A stretch of DNA of 6,269 nucleotides from Hyphomicrobiaceae bacterium (GCA_020442225.1 JAGRKR010000054.1:1559-7827), one strand, 5' to 3'; counted from the first letter of the stretch, positions 1 through 6,097 are shown. Notes: a model not told the origin generated them from the letters alone. Made by a program: numbers and translations.

Positions 1-1031
1 ACGATGCCCGCTGCCGCCTGGCCGTTGCCGTACTCGTCGATCTCGCGCCTCGCGGCATAGTCCTCGCTCGTCCAGAGCCGGTTCCAGCCGCACTCGACCG
101 TCTCGACCCATTCCGTCTCGTCGCGCAGCGTTATGCAGGGTACGCGGTGGAAATAGGCTTCCTTCTGCAGGCCGCCGGAATCCGTCAGGACCTCCGCCGC
201 ATCCATCAGCAGCCGATGCAGGTCGTGGTAGCCGAGGGGGTCGATCAAGCGCACGCCGCCGGGCATTGCGCCGAGCCGTGCCATCACGGCGCGTGTGCGC
301 GGATGCACCGGAAAGACGATGGGGCGCGTTCGGGCTCGCGCCTCGAGATAGCCGAGGATGCGGCGGAAGCGGTCCTCGTCGTCGGTGTTCTCGGCGCGAT
401 GCACGGTCGCGACGCCGAACGTACCCGGCGCGAGGTGCAGGGTATCGAGGATGCGCGAGCGCGCCCGGGCCACCTCGCGGGCGAAAAGAGTGGCATCGTA
501 CATCACGTCGCCGACGTGATGGACGCCGCGCAGCACACCCTCGCGTGCCAGGTTGGCGATCGCCTGGCGCGTCGGGCAGAGCAGCAGCGTGCTGACGTGG
601 TCGGCCAGCACGCGATTGATCTCCTCGGGCATGCGCCGGTTGAACGAGCGCAGTCCGGCTTCCACGTGCGCGACGGGCACGTTGAGCTTCGCGGCCGCAA
701 GCGCGCCGGCAAGCGTCGAGTTCGTGTCGCCGTAGACCACGACCATGGCCGGCTGCTCGTCGCGGAGCACGTGCTCGATGGCCTCGAGCATCCGACCGGT
801 CATGGCGCCATGGTCGAGGCCGTGGATGTCGAGCTCGTAGGCGGGCCGGGGGATCTCCAGCTCGCGGAAGAAGATCTCCGACATGTTGGCGTCGAAGTGC
901 TGGCCCGTGTGGATGAGGATCTCCTCAAGCCGGCCGTCGGCGGCGACGGCGCGGCTCACGGCGGCGGCCTTGACGAACTGCGGTCGCGCTCCCACGACGC
1001 TGACGATGCGCTGCCGCGCTGCTCCTGTCAC
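1..1031 (-). CDS. wecB: Non-hydrolysing UDP-GlcNAc 2-epimerase (WecB/WbpI type), C-terminus cut by window edge
   Basis: This cytoplasmic GT-B-fold enzyme inverts C2 of a UDP-linked N-acetylated sugar, making UDP-ManNAc or a ManNAc3NAcA-type precursor for surface polysaccharide. Translating the minus strand from GTG at 1031 gives 343 residues; the family usually has about 370-380, so roughly the last 30 are outside the window. Family landmarks appear in order: GARPQFVK (14-21), HTGQHFDANMSEIFF (41-55), YGDTNST (100-106), HVEAGLRS with the likely catalytic Glu124 (122-129), PEEINR (135-140), HRAEN (211-215), HPRTR, TDSGGLQKE (283-291) and DETEWVE. The RPQFVK, DANMSEIFF and LDIHG wording is closer to WbpI/WlbD (UDP-2,3-diacetamido-glucuronate 2-epimerase) than to enterobacterial WecB, from memory of those sequences. 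The exact substrate is therefore open. No other sugar-nucleotide genes are visible next to it. The family call is very safe; the wecB symbol is generic. Confidence 0.93.
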   Translation of the reverse strand, partial: MTGAARQRIVSVVGARPQFVKAAAVSRAVAADGRLEEILIHTGQHFDANMSEIFFRELEIPRPAYELDIHGLDHGAMTGRMLEAIEHVLRDEQPAMVVVYGDTNSTLAGALAAAKLNVPVAHVEAGLRSFNRRMPEEINRVLADHVSTLLLCPTRQAIANLAREGVLRGVHHVGDVMYDATLFAREVARARSRILDTLHLAPGTFGVATVHRAENTDDEDRFRRILGYLEARARTRPIVFPVHPRTRAVMARLGAMPGGVRLIDPLGYHDLHRLLMDAAEVLTDSGGLQKEAYFHRVPCITLRDETEWVETVECGWNRLWTSEDYAARREIDEYGNGQAAAGI

Positions 1032-1040
1032 GTGCGATCA

Positions 1041-1044
1041 CTCC
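1041..1044 (-). promoter_or_regulatory. Ribosome binding site deciding the GTG start of the epimerase
   Basis: On the minus strand GGAG lies nine bases before GTG at 1031. The next coding landmark, RIVSVVGARPQ, begins only seven codons later, as expected for this family. No in-frame ATG fits better, so a GTG start is the best choice. Confidence 0.6.
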
Positions 1045-1053
1045 GATCTGGCT

Positions 1054-1067
1054 CCGCCGGCCGGCGG
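1054..1067. repeat. Perfect 14-base GC palindrome upstream of the epimerase
   Basis: CCGCCGGCCGGCGG is its own reverse complement. It lies in the 97-base gap between the patatin stop and the epimerase start, 23 bases before the GTG. All bases are G or C, so in this composition it may be chance. It could form a stem in the leader or readthrough transcript. There is no T run beside it, so it is not an intrinsic terminator. A TTGACA hexamer on the minus strand (1107-1102) could be a -35 box, but no convincing -10 box follows. Confidence 0.3.
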
Positions 1068-1128
1068 GACTGCCGGGCAGAGACGGCGGTCGCGCCCGGT
1101 CTGTCAACCCTTTCGCACGCGCGTCCGA

Positions 1129-2193
1129 TTAGAGAAAGACCTGGGCGATGTCCACGGAGGAGCGCTTGCCGACCGCCTCGAAACTCGTCTCGAGCCAGTC
1201 ACCTGCCGCCTGGCGGCCGATCTCTGCGAGGTGCTGGATGAAGGTCCAGTCGGCATGCACCTTGGAGGCTGCGGACAGCGACGCCAACTCCGCGTCGGCG
1301 CGGATCGAGTGGATGCGCATGCGATGGTAGCTGGCGGGATCGAGGGCGCCCTCGTCGATGAGGCGCGTCACGAAGGCGATCGCCCGCATTTCGCGCATCA
1401 GCGAGGAGTTCATCGAGATCTCGTTGACGCGGTTGGTGATCTCCTCCGCCGAGCGCGGCACGTCCTGTCGCTTGAGCGGGTTGATATGCACGATCAGGAC
1501 ATCGTTGCAGTTGCCCTCGTAGATCAGCGGATAGATGGCCGGATTGCCCATGAAGCCGCCGTCCCAGTAGTGCTCGCCGTCGATCTCGACGGCCTGGAAG
1601 ATCTGCGGCAGGCAGGCCGAGGCCATGACGGCGTCGAGGGAGATCTCGCTTCTGTCGAAGATCTTGATCTTTCCGGTGCGTACGTTGGTGGCGCTCAGGA
1701 AGAGCTTCGGCAACTCGTCGGTGCGCGACAGTCGCTCGAAATCGACATGGTCGGCGACGATGCTGCGCAGCGGGTTCACATTGAGCGGATTGATCTCGTA
1801 GGGCGACCAGATGTGCGTCATGAGCCGCGCCACCCGGTAGCTCGGCGCCAGGTCGAGATGCGCGCCGAACAGCCAGCGCTCCCACCAGAGCAGCGGGCCG
1901 GGATTGAAGGCCGAGCCGAGGCGGCCGATCTCGTGCCACAGCGACGCCAGCCGCTCGCGGGCGGCAACGGGGCCGCCGGACAGCAGCCCGCACTTGAGGA
2001 CGACGGCGTTCAACGCGCCTGCGCTCGTGGCGCTGACGGCGGCGATCTCGAGCCGCCCGTCCGCGAGCAGCCGGTCGATCGCGCCCCAGGCGAAAGCACC
2101 GTGTACGCCGCCGCCTTGCAGGGCCAGATTGATGGTCGGGGCAGCCGACACCGACGCCTCGGCTGGACTGGAGTTGTTCGAGGAGGCCGTCAC
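1129..2193 (-). CDS. Patatin-like phospholipase / acyl hydrolase
   Basis: The protein has 354 residues and belongs to the patatin family of serine hydrolases, which use a Ser-Asp dyad to cleave acyl esters, often of phospholipids. The glycine-rich oxyanion loop is GGGVHG at about 27-32. The nucleophile elbow reads A-T-S-A-G, placing the catalytic Ser at 57, and the Asp of the dyad is in WDGG at about 211. The first residue of the usual G-x-S-x-G elbow is Ala here, and the loop has His where Arg or Lys is common. Length is normal for a stand-alone bacterial patatin. No signal peptide or membrane helix is evident, so it is probably cytoplasmic or peripheral. It starts at GTG with a strong ribosome binding site. 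It lies 111 bases after the gntR-type gene and 97 before the epimerase, all on the same strand. The true lipid substrate is unknown. Confidence 0.92.
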   Translation of the reverse strand: MTASSNNSSPAEASVSAAPTINLALQGGGVHGAFAWGAIDRLLADGRLEIAAVSATSAGALNAVVLKCGLLSGGPVAARERLASLWHEIGRLGSAFNPGPLLWWERWLFGAHLDLAPSYRVARLMTHIWSPYEINPLNVNPLRSIVADHVDFERLSRTDELPKLFLSATNVRTGKIKIFDRSEISLDAVMASACLPQIFQAVEIDGEHYWDGGFMGNPAIYPLIYEGNCNDVLIVHINPLKRQDVPRSAEEITNRVNEISMNSSLMREMRAIAFVTRLIDEGALDPASYHRMRIHSIRADAELASLSAASKVHADWTFIQHLAEIGRQAAGDWLETSFEAVGKRSSVDIAQVFL

Positions 2194-2200
2194 CTCCGAG

Positions 2201-2207
2201 CCTCCCC
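2201..2207 (-). promoter_or_regulatory. Strong ribosome binding site for the patatin gene
   Basis: On the minus strand GGGGAGG sits seven bases before the GTG at 2193. This is the best Shine-Dalgarno match in the window and supports the GTG start, which gives a 20-residue polar N-terminus before the patatin core. Confidence 0.65.
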
Positions 2208-2304
2208 GTCTCTAGGGTGCAGAAAACGCTCTCGATGGACACCCGGGGCGCATTCGTCCTGATCCGTCGCGCCTGCGCCTTGCGGCCATGCTGCGTCGTC
2301 CAGG

Positions 2305-3111
2305 TCAGCTCCCCTGGCCCAGCTCTCCGGCCTGAGCGGCGCGACGCAAGCTGAAGCGGTAGCGGAAGTTCGGCGCGGGATGCCGGCTTTCGGAGACCTC
2401 GAACACGCGTCCGCGCTGGTCATGGTAGCGGCGCACGATGAGGAGAGCGGGCGCGTTCGGCTCGACGCCGAGCAGATCGCTCAGGCCGGCCGGCACTGTC
2501 GAGGCGGAGATGTCGATGTCGACGCGCGCGACCCGCACATTGTAGCGGCGCTCGACCAGGGCATAGACCGGACCGGCGACCGTGCCGATGTCCTCGACGA
2601 CGGCCGCATACTCGGGCCTGACGAAAATGGTGGTCGAGCAGATCGCCGCCGAGGTGACCTTGACGCGGCGGATGCCGTCGATCCGCAGCCAGCGCTGCTC
2701 CTTGACGCCGTCGAGGCGCTGGGCGAGCGATGCGCTCGCCTCCACGGTCTTGGCGCCGAGCATGAAGAGGCGCGTGTTCTCGGGATACTGCAGGAGCTCG
2801 TTGAGATTGCCGATCTCCTGCACGAAGCGCTGCTGCGGCACGGAAGCTGCGACGCGCGTTCCCGCGCCCTGGCGGCGATTGACGAGCCCCATCCCTTCGA
2901 GCTGGCGCAGGGCCTCGCGCACCGTGTAGCGGCTGACGTCGTAGGCGGCGCTCAACTCGACCTCGGTCGGAAGCATGCTGCCGATCGGATAGGTGCCGTC
3001 CTTGAGCTTGACCACCAGATCGTCGGTGATCTGCTGATAGCGTGGCCCCTGCGGCGCCATTGGAGCCGGCTTGCCGCCCTTGGTTGGTTTCTTCTTGGTC
3101 GTCACTGACAC
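2305..3111 (-). CDS. GntR-family transcription regulator, HutC subfamily (winged helix + UTRA domain)
   Basis: The protein has 268 residues. A Lys-rich tail (1-20) precedes a GntR winged helix at about 24-89, with the typical run RYQQITDDL, G-S-M-LPTE-EL, V-SRYTVREAL-QLE-GL and RRQGAGT. The rest, about 100-255, reads as a UTRA effector-binding domain, ending in the characteristic VFEVSESRHPAPNFRYRF stretch. HutC-type members are usually repressors released by a small-molecule ligand. The ligand here is unknown. It is divergent from the hydroxylase-like gene, and a GTCCAGAC-centred inverted repeat lies 78 bases upstream of its start, so autoregulation and control of the neighbour are likely. 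The chosen GTG at 3111 has only a weak AGAGA upstream; GTG at 3105 has better spacing to it, and ATG at 3060 is a third option that removes the basic tail. The fold assignment is not affected. Confidence 0.93.
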   Translation of the reverse strand: MSVTTKKKPTKGGKPAPMAPQGPRYQQITDDLVVKLKDGTYPIGSMLPTEVELSAAYDVSRYTVREALRQLEGMGLVNRRQGAGTRVAASVPQQRFVQEIGNLNELLQYPENTRLFMLGAKTVEASASLAQRLDGVKEQRWLRIDGIRRVKVTSAAICSTTIFVRPEYAAVVEDIGTVAGPVYALVERRYNVRVARVDIDISASTVPAGLSDLLGVEPNAPALLIVRRYHDQRGRVFEVSESRHPAPNFRYRFSLRRAAQAGELGQGS

Positions 3112-3146
3112 GTCTCTAGGTCCATGGCCACTGGAATCCCGGCAGC

Positions 3147-3174
3147 GAGCGGATGCATCCGGCGGATGCCGCTC
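3147..3174 (-). repeat. Bulged hairpin in the leader of the regulator gene
   Basis: GAGCGG (3147-3152) pairs with CCGCTC (3169-3174), and inside it CATCC (3156-3160) pairs with GGATG (3164-3168) around a GGC loop. The three bases 3153-3155 bulge out on one side. It would be transcribed in the 5' leader of the regulator gene, about 36 bases before its start. No T run follows on either strand, so it is not an intrinsic terminator. A role in mRNA stability or translation is only a guess. Confidence 0.35.
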
Positions 3175-3188
3175 CTCGCATTAGGCAT

Positions 3189-3202
3189 ATTGTCCAGACA
3201 AT
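3189..3202. promoter_or_regulatory. Candidate operator for the GntR/HutC-type regulator
   Basis: ATTGTC-CA-GACAAT is an inverted repeat with perfect six-base arms and a two-base centre. Its core GT-C-CA-G-AC matches the GT-N-TA-N-AC pattern known for HutC-type GntR operators at every position but one. It lies in the divergent gap, 78 bases upstream of the regulator start and 242 upstream of the hydroxylase-like start. It touches the -10 element of a weak leftward promoter candidate (TTGCCT 3231-3226, TATTCA 3207-3202, spacing 18), a position suited to autorepression. The match is seen; binding is inferred. Confidence 0.55.
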
Positions 3203-3231
3203 GAATAGCGAGGTGGGGCTCGGAAAGGCAA
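3202..3231 (-). promoter_or_regulatory. Weak promoter candidate for the regulator gene
   Basis: On the minus strand TTGCCT (3231-3226) and TATTCA (3207-3202) are separated by 18 bases. Neither box is close to consensus, and support comes mainly from the operator candidate overlapping its expected start point. It would give a leader of roughly 80 bases. Confidence 0.25.
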
Positions 3232-3311
3232 GCGCGATGGATTGGTCGCGTTTAACACCTTTGTATGACCGGCCGATGCGCCGTCTCTGGATACACGCGC
3301 AGCAGGCGTTG

Positions 3312-3336
3312 GCTGCACGCTCTGCGGGAGTGCAGC
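3312..3336. repeat. Inverted repeat GCTGCAC-N11-GTGCAGC upstream of the hydroxylase-like gene
   Basis: Perfect seven-base arms at 3312-3318 and 3330-3336 flank an 11-base spacer. It lies 107 bases before the start of the hydroxylase-like gene. It could be a binding site for a second dimeric regulator or a leader hairpin. No T run follows it, so it is unlikely to be an intrinsic terminator. Confidence 0.35.
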
Positions 3337-3443
3337 GCGTGGCCGGATCGCGGCGAAGACATGCGGGCTTTGGCAACGGCACTCGAGCTGGTCTAACGTG
3401 TCGAAGACGCTTCGCGTTCTCCCCGTGAGCTGAAAGGGATGAC

Positions 3444-4982
3444 ATGCTGATCTCCGCCGAGGCCTATTGCGAGTCCCTCCGCGCCTATTCGCCGCGCGTC
3501 TTCTGCAACGGACGCAAGGTGGAGAGCGTCGCCGACGAGCCCGCCTTCGCGCCGGGCATCGCCGCCATCGGCGTCACCTACGATTTCGCGCTGAAGGACG
3601 AGCACGCGCAACTCATGACAGCGCGACAGGGGACATCCGGCAAAACCGTCAACCGCATGCTCCACATCTGCGAGACGACGACGGACCTCCTCTACAAGCT
3701 GGAGGCGGTACGCCTCGTCTGTCGCGAGTCGGGCTGCGCGCAGCGTTATCTTTCCCACGACGGGCTCAACGCCTTGTTCCAGGCGACGAAGCGCGCCGAT
3801 GCCGTGCACGGAACGGACTACCACCAGCGCTTCCTCGCCTACCTCCACGAGGTGCAGGACCGCGACCTGACGCTCGGCATCGCCATGACCGACGCCAAGG
3901 GCGACCGCTCCAAGCGTCCTGGCGCGCAGGCGAACCCGGACGTCTACGTGCACATCAAGGAGCGGCGGAAGGACGGCATCGTCATTCGCGGCACGAAAGC
4001 GATCGTCACCGCGGCGCCCTACGTGCACGAGCTGCTGGTCATGCCCTGTCGCACCATGACGGCGGAGGACGCGGCGTACGCAGTCTGTTGCGCCATCCCG
4101 CTCGATGCGCCGGGCGTGACCATCGTCGCGCGGCCGGCCGGCCGCCCGGGCGAGGCGGCGGCCCGCTTTTCCGCCCGCTACGGCCAGTCGACCGGCGTCG
4201 TGCTGCTCGAGGACGTGTTCGTGCCCTGGGATCGCGTGTTCCTCGCCGGTGAGCACGAGGAGGGCGGCTTCCTCACGACCAGCTACGCCACCCATCATCG
4301 CCATTCCTGCATCGGTGCCCGTGCCGGCTTCGGCGATCTGCTGATCGGTGCCGGCGCGCTCATGATCGAGGCCAACGGTCTCGACACCGGGAGGCATGGC
4401 CACATCCGCGATGCCATGGTCGAGCTGATCAAGATCGTGGAGGGGTTCTTCGCCTGTGGCGTGGCGGCCTCCGTCTATGGCTTGAAGGACCCCGCCGGCT
4501 CGATCATGCCCGACGCCGTCTTCTCCAATGTCGGCAAGCTGCTGCTGGCGACGCAGATCTTCGACATGCACCGGCTGGCGAGCTACGTGTCGGGCGGCCT
4601 CGTCGTGGCGTTGCCCGGTCCGGATGAGGATCACAATCCGGAAACCGCGGCGTCGCTGTCCGCAGTGCTCGCCGGCCGGCCCGACGTTCCCGCGGAGCGG
4701 CGTCTCGAACTCGCCCGACTGATGGAGGATCTGACCGCCTCCTATCAGGCCGGCTGGTACTCCACCATCTCGCTGCATGGCGGCGGCAGCCCGGAAGCGA
4801 TGAAGCGCGAGATCTGGCGCAATTATCCGGTCGGTGAGAAGCGCGAGGTGGTCGAGAAGTTGCTCGACCGTGGTGTGCTCGACGTTGGCCAGAAGCTCTC
4901 GAAGCAGCCCGGGCGCTGCTGCGTCACGGGTTGCGAGGTGCCGGAGGCCCCGCGCGCCCTGCCGCCCGAGGCGGCCGAGTAG
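3444..4982 (+). CDS. 4-hydroxyphenylacetate 3-hydroxylase / 4-hydroxybutyryl-CoA dehydratase superfamily protein
   Basis: The protein has 512 residues and spans both HpaB-family domains, an N-terminal part to about 270 and a C-terminal part after it. The superfamily includes FADH2-using aromatic monooxygenases (HpaB) and the FAD plus [4Fe-4S] enzyme 4-hydroxybutyryl-CoA dehydratase (AbfD). From memory, the sequence tracks AbfD from its first residues (MLISAEAYCESLR) through GKT-NR, YH-F--YL, AMTD-KGDR, RGTKA, HHRHS and LHGGGSP. In that alignment Cys98 and His285 match AbfD cluster ligands Cys99 and His292, but Tyr102 and Ala292 replace Cys103 and Cys299. The residues matching Glu257, Tyr296, Lys300 and Glu455 are also changed. 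An intact cluster is therefore unlikely, and a flavin-only reaction is possible. The tail after about 480 adds a C-C-x3-C motif (492-497). The ATG is preceded by AAAGGGA. No HpaC-type flavin reductase is seen nearby. Family is sure; substrate and reaction are not. Confidence 0.93.
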   Translation: MLISAEAYCESLRAYSPRVFCNGRKVESVADEPAFAPGIAAIGVTYDFALKDEHAQLMTARQGTSGKTVNRMLHICETTTDLLYKLEAVRLVCRESGCAQRYLSHDGLNALFQATKRADAVHGTDYHQRFLAYLHEVQDRDLTLGIAMTDAKGDRSKRPGAQANPDVYVHIKERRKDGIVIRGTKAIVTAAPYVHELLVMPCRTMTAEDAAYAVCCAIPLDAPGVTIVARPAGRPGEAAARFSARYGQSTGVVLLEDVFVPWDRVFLAGEHEEGGFLTTSYATHHRHSCIGARAGFGDLLIGAGALMIEANGLDTGRHGHIRDAMVELIKIVEGFFACGVAASVYGLKDPAGSIMPDAVFSNVGKLLLATQIFDMHRLASYVSGGLVVALPGPDEDHNPETAASLSAVLAGRPDVPAERRLELARLMEDLTASYQAGWYSTISLHGGGSPEAMKREIWRNYPVGEKREVVEKLLDRGVLDVGQKLSKQPGRCCVTGCEVPEAPRALPPEAAE

Positions 4983-5140
4983 CAGCGGCACGTCCGCCCC
5001 GGCGTCGCCGTCCGTTGACCTTGCTGCCACTTCGGGTGCGGTGCTTTCGACGCGGGGGCTTGCTTTTGCGCGGCCCGCTCCGCACATAGCATCGAGCAAT
5101 TCACCGCAGTTTCGTTCGTCTCCGGCCAGGGAGCGGGCGT

Positions 5141-5144
5141 GGAG
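5141..5144 (+). promoter_or_regulatory. Ribosome binding site deciding the ATG start of the dehydrogenase
   Basis: GGAG lies nine bases before ATG at 5154. That start leaves only MR before the TALITG strand that opens this family. An upstream in-frame GTG at 5139 would overlap this site and add five residues that fit no family feature. Confidence 0.55.
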
Positions 5145-5153
5145 AGACGCCCC

Positions 5154-6002
5154 ATGCGCACCGCACTCATCACCGGCACATCGTCCGGTTTCGGCCTCCT
5201 GACCACAGTCGAGCTGGCCCGTCGCGGCTGGCGCGTCACCGCCACCATGCGCGATCCCGGCAAGCGCGAGGCGCTGGACCGCGCACTCGGCGAGGCCGGC
5301 GTGGCCGACAAGGTGGAGATCGTGGCGCTGGACGTTACCGACACCAAGGCCATTCCGGTCACCATCGAGCGCGTCATCGCCACCTGCAAAGGCCGGCTCG
5401 ATGCCGTTGTGCATAATGCCGGCGCCGCCGCTCCGGGCGCCTTCGAGGACGTGCCGGAAGCCGAGCTGCGGCGGGTCATGGACACCAACCTGTTCGGCGT
5501 GCTCGAGTTGACGCGCGCGGTGCTGCCGACCTTCCGCGAGCAACGTCAGGGACGCATTGTCGTCGTCTCCAGCGATTCGGCGCTGATCGGCGAGCCGTGC
5601 AACGCCATCTACTGCGCCTCCAAGTGGGCGATCGAAGGCTGGGCGGAGTCCTTCGCCTACGAGGTCGAGCCCTTCGGCATCGATGTCGTGCTCGTGCAGC
5701 CGGGCCCCTACAAGACCGGCATGTGGCACGGCTCTCCGCGGCATGCACCGGACGAGAGCGCTTATGCGCCGCTCGTCAGACAGGTGCTTCAGTCCGGCAA
5801 TGCGCATTTCGACCGGATGGCGCGCGATCCCATCGAGGTGGCGCACACCATCGTCAAGGCGCTCGAGGCGCGCCGTCCGCGCTTTCGCTACCCCGTGGGG
5901 CCGCAGGCCCGCGCCTTGCTGGCGCTCCACCACAAGCTGCCGACATCGCTGGTGCGCAGCATCATGCGCCGCACCATTGGGCTTCATCGCCTCAAGATCT
6001 GA
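5154..6002 (+). CDS. Short-chain dehydrogenase/reductase (classical SDR, probably NADP(H)-linked)
   Basis: The protein has 282 residues from ATG 5154 (287 from GTG 5139). It is a Rossmann-fold oxidoreductase that interconverts an alcohol and a carbonyl. The cofactor motif TGTSSGFG lies at 7-14. An Arg after the second strand (TMRDP, Arg33) favours NADP(H). LDVTD binds the adenine side, NAG is at 88-90, and Asn112 belongs to the DTN turn. The catalytic set is Ser140 in VVSSDS, Tyr153 and Lys157 in YCASK, followed by the PGP motif. The C-terminal 80 residues, less conserved in the family, would shape the substrate pocket. It follows the hydroxylase-like gene by 171 bases on the same strand, so it may act in the same pathway but could have its own promoter. 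A very weak candidate is TTGCTT (5060-5065) with ACATAG (5084-5089). The substrate is unknown. Confidence 0.94.
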   Translation: MRTALITGTSSGFGLLTTVELARRGWRVTATMRDPGKREALDRALGEAGVADKVEIVALDVTDTKAIPVTIERVIATCKGRLDAVVHNAGAAAPGAFEDVPEAELRRVMDTNLFGVLELTRAVLPTFREQRQGRIVVVSSDSALIGEPCNAIYCASKWAIEGWAESFAYEVEPFGIDVVLVQPGPYKTGMWHGSPRHAPDESAYAPLVRQVLQSGNAHFDRMARDPIEVAHTIVKALEARRPRFRYPVGPQARALLALHHKLPTSLVRSIMRRTIGLHRLKI

Positions 6003-6065
6003 GGCGCACCGCCACTGCGACAGCGGACGGTCTTCCCGCAGAGGTTGGGGCGGGGTATCTCTTTG

Positions 6066-6086
6066 CACACGGGAACGTCTCGTGTG
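6066..6086. repeat. Inverted repeat between the dehydrogenase and the last gene
   Basis: CACACG (6066-6071) and CGTGTG (6081-6086) form a perfect six-base stem, extendable to eight pairs with one G-U around an AACGT loop. It lies 12 bases before the start codon of the next gene. No T run follows on either strand, so it is a poor intrinsic terminator. It may be an operator or leader hairpin. Confidence 0.35.
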
Positions 6087-6097
6087 TCGGGGGTACG

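Larger units (their letters stand above)
3112..3443. other. 332-base divergent regulatory region
   Basis: This gap separates the leftward regulator gene from the rightward hydroxylase-like gene. It is visibly less GC-rich than the genes. It holds the HutC-type operator candidate (3189-3202), a bulged hairpin (3147-3174) and a 25-base inverted repeat (3312-3336). Small open frames cross it on both strands, but their third-position GC is low and they resemble no family. A weak rightward promoter candidate is TTGGTC (3242-3247) with TATGAC (3264-3269), spacing 16. Confidence 0.6.

Noticed and set aside
1079..1107. A TTGACA hexamer on the minus strand between the patatin and epimerase genes, considered as a promoter.
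   Set aside because: The -35 match is perfect, but the sequence 17-18 bases on (GTCTCT / TCTCTG) does not resemble a -10 box.
147..1241. A 364-codon open frame on the plus strand opposite the epimerase.
   Set aside because: The minus-strand frame carries every epimerase motif in order. The plus-strand product has none of its own and continues past the epimerase start into non-coding sequence and the patatin 3' end.
883..2262. A 459-codon open frame on the plus strand opposite the patatin and part of the epimerase.
   Set aside because: It is a shadow of two well-supported minus-strand genes, with an Arg/His/Asp-rich product that matches no family I know.
2300..2317. Small inverted repeat (CCAGG / CCTGG) around the stop of the regulator gene, considered as a terminator.
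   Set aside because: The stem is only five pairs with an eight-base loop and no T run, so it is too weak to call.
2380..3108. A 242-codon plus-strand frame opposite the GntR regulator.
   Set aside because: The regulator's winged helix and UTRA domain are unmistakable on the other strand; this product is low-complexity and acidic/His-rich.
3153..3428. A 91-codon plus-strand frame filling the divergent gap.
   Set aside because: Third-position GC is clearly lower than in the real genes, the product is Arg-rich without motifs, and the frame runs through the operator candidate and both inverted repeats.
3393..6068. An 891-codon open frame on the minus strand, antisense to both the hydroxylase-like and the dehydrogenase genes.
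   Set aside because: It spans two clear genes on the other strand and the gap between them. Its product is rich in His, Arg, Asp and Gly with no recognisable domain. Long antisense frames are expected where third codon positions are mostly G or C.
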